Shown here piece by piece: positions 62,543 through 64,000 of a stretch of DNA of 64,000 nt. The DNA lies in contig NZ_FPJO01000012.1 of assembly GCF_900119365.1 (NCBI RefSeq), positions 124,001 through 188,000 of the forward strand, written 5' to 3'. The translations under genes were made by a program, and so were the position numbers. This DNA comes from Streptomyces atratus (GTDB lineage Bacteria; Actinomycetota; Actinomycetes; Streptomycetales; Streptomycetaceae). The stretch's first letter is position 1. Every line of letters starts with the position of its first letter. Below the pieces are notes generated by a model, which saw only the letters and a list, made by a program, of their open reading frames with translations, was not told the DNA's origin and ran no database searches.

Positions 62543-64000
62543 CTATGCGCCGGGACCGAATCTGGCCGGTGCGTACTTGCTCTGGTGCTCGCGGTACGTG
62601 CGGGCGAGGTGGTGCTGGAGCCGGATGTGGCGGAACTGGTACACCGCGCCGGTCTGGCGCAGCACGCCCCGGCGGTAGGCGTCGTCCAGGAAGGCCACCG
62701 TGTCCCAGGGCAGTCTGCCGGTCAGGGGCAGCCATACGCGCGACAGGACCAGCCACCGACCCCAGGCGGTGAACGAGAGCGCGTACGAGCACGTGCCGCC
62801 GAGCCCGCCGATGACACCGATGACGAGCCCGTCCGCCGCGTTCCAGATCAGCGGTCCGAGGATTCCGTCGAGCAGGCCGGTGATCAGGTGCCCGCCGACC
62901 GCGATGGCCAGGGTGAGCATCGGTACCAGTACGAGAACCTGCCGGAGCACCGTCGCGCGGTTCGAGGCCAGCAGGCCGGCCGGGGTGGCCGCGGAGGCGA
63001 CGTCCAGCGGCGCTTCGAGCATGGCCATGATCCCGAAGACGAGCCCGGCGCCCGCGCCGAAGATCAGGCCGAGGACCAGCATGTTGATGAGGGTGCCCTT
63101 GATCACCAGCTCGTTCGCGAGCGGGATCCCGTAGTACAGCCAGCGCTGGAGGGCGAGGGCACAGGCGCATCCGACGCCCATCACGAAACCGCCCGGCAGG
63201 ACGGCGCCGAACCGGGCGACGAACGTGCGCACCGGTCTGCGGCCGACGCCGGTGCCCCCGCCGGGCAGCCGCAGCCGTACATGGGCGGGTTCGAAGGCCG
63301 TGGTGCCGAACCGGACCAGGATCGCGTGGACACACCCGTAGGCGAGACCGGCGACCGCCCCCATCGAACAGCCCGACATGAGCACCTCGCCGACCGGGAA
63401 CGGCACGTTGATCAGGTTGACGAACCACACCGCGAGCGTGACGCAGAGCGCCGAGGACACCGCCACCGACAGCAGCCGCGTGGACAGCCGCAGCGAATCA
63501 CCGATCCGCCACCACGCGAGGTCCTGCTGGTCGCCGTCGAGCCGGGCCAGATGGTGGGCGAGAAAGCCGAGCCAGCGCTCGGCGCGCTCCGGATCGCGCT
63601 GCCGCTCCCGGCGACGGGTGGCGCTCCGCTCGGCGACGCGACGCCGGTAGACCGTCGGCACGAAGCCCGCCAGCAGATGTTCTTCGAGGGAGTTCTCGTC
63701 GGGGAAGCGCTCGGCCTCCAGCAGCTCCGCCGGGTTCCTGTCGGGCGCCTCGCTGTACATCGTCCGCGCCAGGATGATCATGAGCGGGGTGCTCAGGACC
63801 CTGGCCAGGGGGCCGGCGGCCCCGCTCTCCCGGGCGCGCAGCCGGTCCAGTACGGGGGTCCAGACCGGCGTGGTCCCGCCGTCGTCGCGGGGGACCGGCC
63901 GGGCCGTCCGGGGCAGGTAGTCGGAGAGGTCTTCGAGGGTGAGATCGGTCAGTTCGAGACCGGCGGCCCAGACCAGCGGGGCACCGGCCTCCTGGACGGC
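62543..64000 (-). CDS. C-terminal part of a NACHT-type membrane NTPase, cut by window edge
   Basis: The leftward frame is open to position 64000, so about 485 residues of the C-terminal part are visible. The start and the P-loop lie outside the window. The first part has LTDLTLEDLSDYLPRTAR, LARVLSTPLMIILARTMYS and EEHLLAGFVPTVYRR, which match the winged-helix region after the NACHT ATPase in streptomycete NACHT proteins. Six hydrophobic segments follow (from about 63480 to 62740), then RHIRLQHHLARTYREH near the end. NACHT proteins are STAND-type signal NTPases; some bacterial ones act in phage defence. That role is not shown here. It converges with the acetyltransferase gene. Confidence 0.75.
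   Translation of the reverse strand, partial: AVQEAGAPLVWAAGLELTDLTLEDLSDYLPRTARPVPRDDGGTTPVWTPVLDRLRARESGAAGPLARVLSTPLMIILARTMYSEAPDRNPAELLEAERFPDENSLEEHLLAGFVPTVYRRRVAERSATRRRERQRDPERAERWLGFLAHHLARLDGDQQDLAWWRIGDSLRLSTRLLSVAVSSALCVTLAVWFVNLINVPFPVGEVLMSGCSMGAVAGLAYGCVHAILVRFGTTAFEPAHVRLRLPGGGTGVGRRPVRTFVARFGAVLPGGFVMGVGCACALALQRWLYYGIPLANELVIKGTLINMLVLGLIFGAGAGLVFGIMAMLEAPLDVASAATPAGLLASNRATVLRQVLVLVPMLTLAIAVGGHLITGLLDGILGPLIWNAADGLVIGVIGGLGGTCSYALSFTAWGRWLVLSRVWLPLTGRLPWDTVAFLDDAYRRGVLRQTGAVYQFRHIRLQHHLARTYREHQSKYAPARFGPGA

Noticed and set aside
1..64000. tRNA genes, rRNA genes, CRISPR arrays and complete insertion sequences
   Set aside because: I looked for cloverleaf-like arms with a GTTCRAATC-type loop, regular short repeats with equal spacers, and transposase motifs with terminal inverted repeats, and found none that were convincing by eye.

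Overview
The window is high-GC actinobacterial DNA with nearly all codons ending in G or C, GTG and TTG starts, Shine-Dalgarno sites of the GGAGG type, and gene families typical of Streptomyces (XRE/DUF397 regulator pairs, SseB family, BldK-like oligopeptide importer, WXG100/EsxA-EsxB). From about 10.4 kb rightward the gene order sdaA-glyA-gcvH-gcvT ... oligopeptide ABC cluster ... cysteine desulfurase-amidase-mnmA ... metE-like-ligA-rmdB-gatC-gatA-gatB matches my recollection of the S. coelicolor SCO5469-SCO5501 core region, so this is chromosomal core sequence with accessory inserts.

Layout. (1) 1-8.1 kb, leftward: part of a type VII secretion (T7SS) locus: esxA, esxB, a DUF6507 gene, a 1102-aa polymorphic toxin with an internal RelA/SpoT-like synthetase motif, two candidate immunity/accessory genes, a small membrane protein and a truncated eccD. 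(2) 8.4-10.4 kb: a cytochrome P450 and a SulP transporter pseudogene. (3) 10.4-15.1 kb, leftward: glycine/serine catabolism operon gcvT-gcvH-glyA-sdaA behind a tandem glycine riboswitch. (4) 15.2-17.7 kb: a P-loop ATPase and two SseB-family proteins. (5) 18.1-24.4 kb: a five-gene oligopeptide ABC importer. (6) 24.4-32.7 kb: TRIC-type channel, thioesterase, a cluster of broken genes, then a TrmB/LuxR-like regulator convergent with a large secreted subtilase; this pair lies between two copies of a diverged repeat. (7) 32.7-35.8 kb: cysteine desulfurase, Tat-exported amidase, mnmA. (8) 35.8-44.8 kb: accessory island with a decayed stretch, a CdiI-type immunity gene, a T7SS-type RHS toxin with two upstream partners, and a DUF397/XRE/ATP-binding regulator trio around a perfect palindrome. 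(9) 44.9-53.3 kb: hydrolase lacking its nucleophile, DUF427, LOG-like protein, SDR, methionine synthase-like protein, ligA and the c-di-GMP enzyme rmdB. (10) 53.7-57.2 kb: gatC-gatA-(small membrane protein)-gatB. (11) 57.4-64 kb: Tat-exported phospholipase C, MMPL exporter, GNAT acetyltransferase and the C-terminal part of a membrane NACHT protein.

How the parts fit: the two toxin loci look like contact- or secretion-dependent interbacterial weapons with immunity genes directly downstream; the gcv operon couples glycine sensing to glycine cleavage, glycine-serine interconversion and serine deamination; gatCAB and mnmA are tRNA-maturation housekeeping genes; rmdB is a c-di-GMP turnover enzyme linked to development. 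No tRNA, rRNA, CRISPR array or intact insertion sequence was seen.
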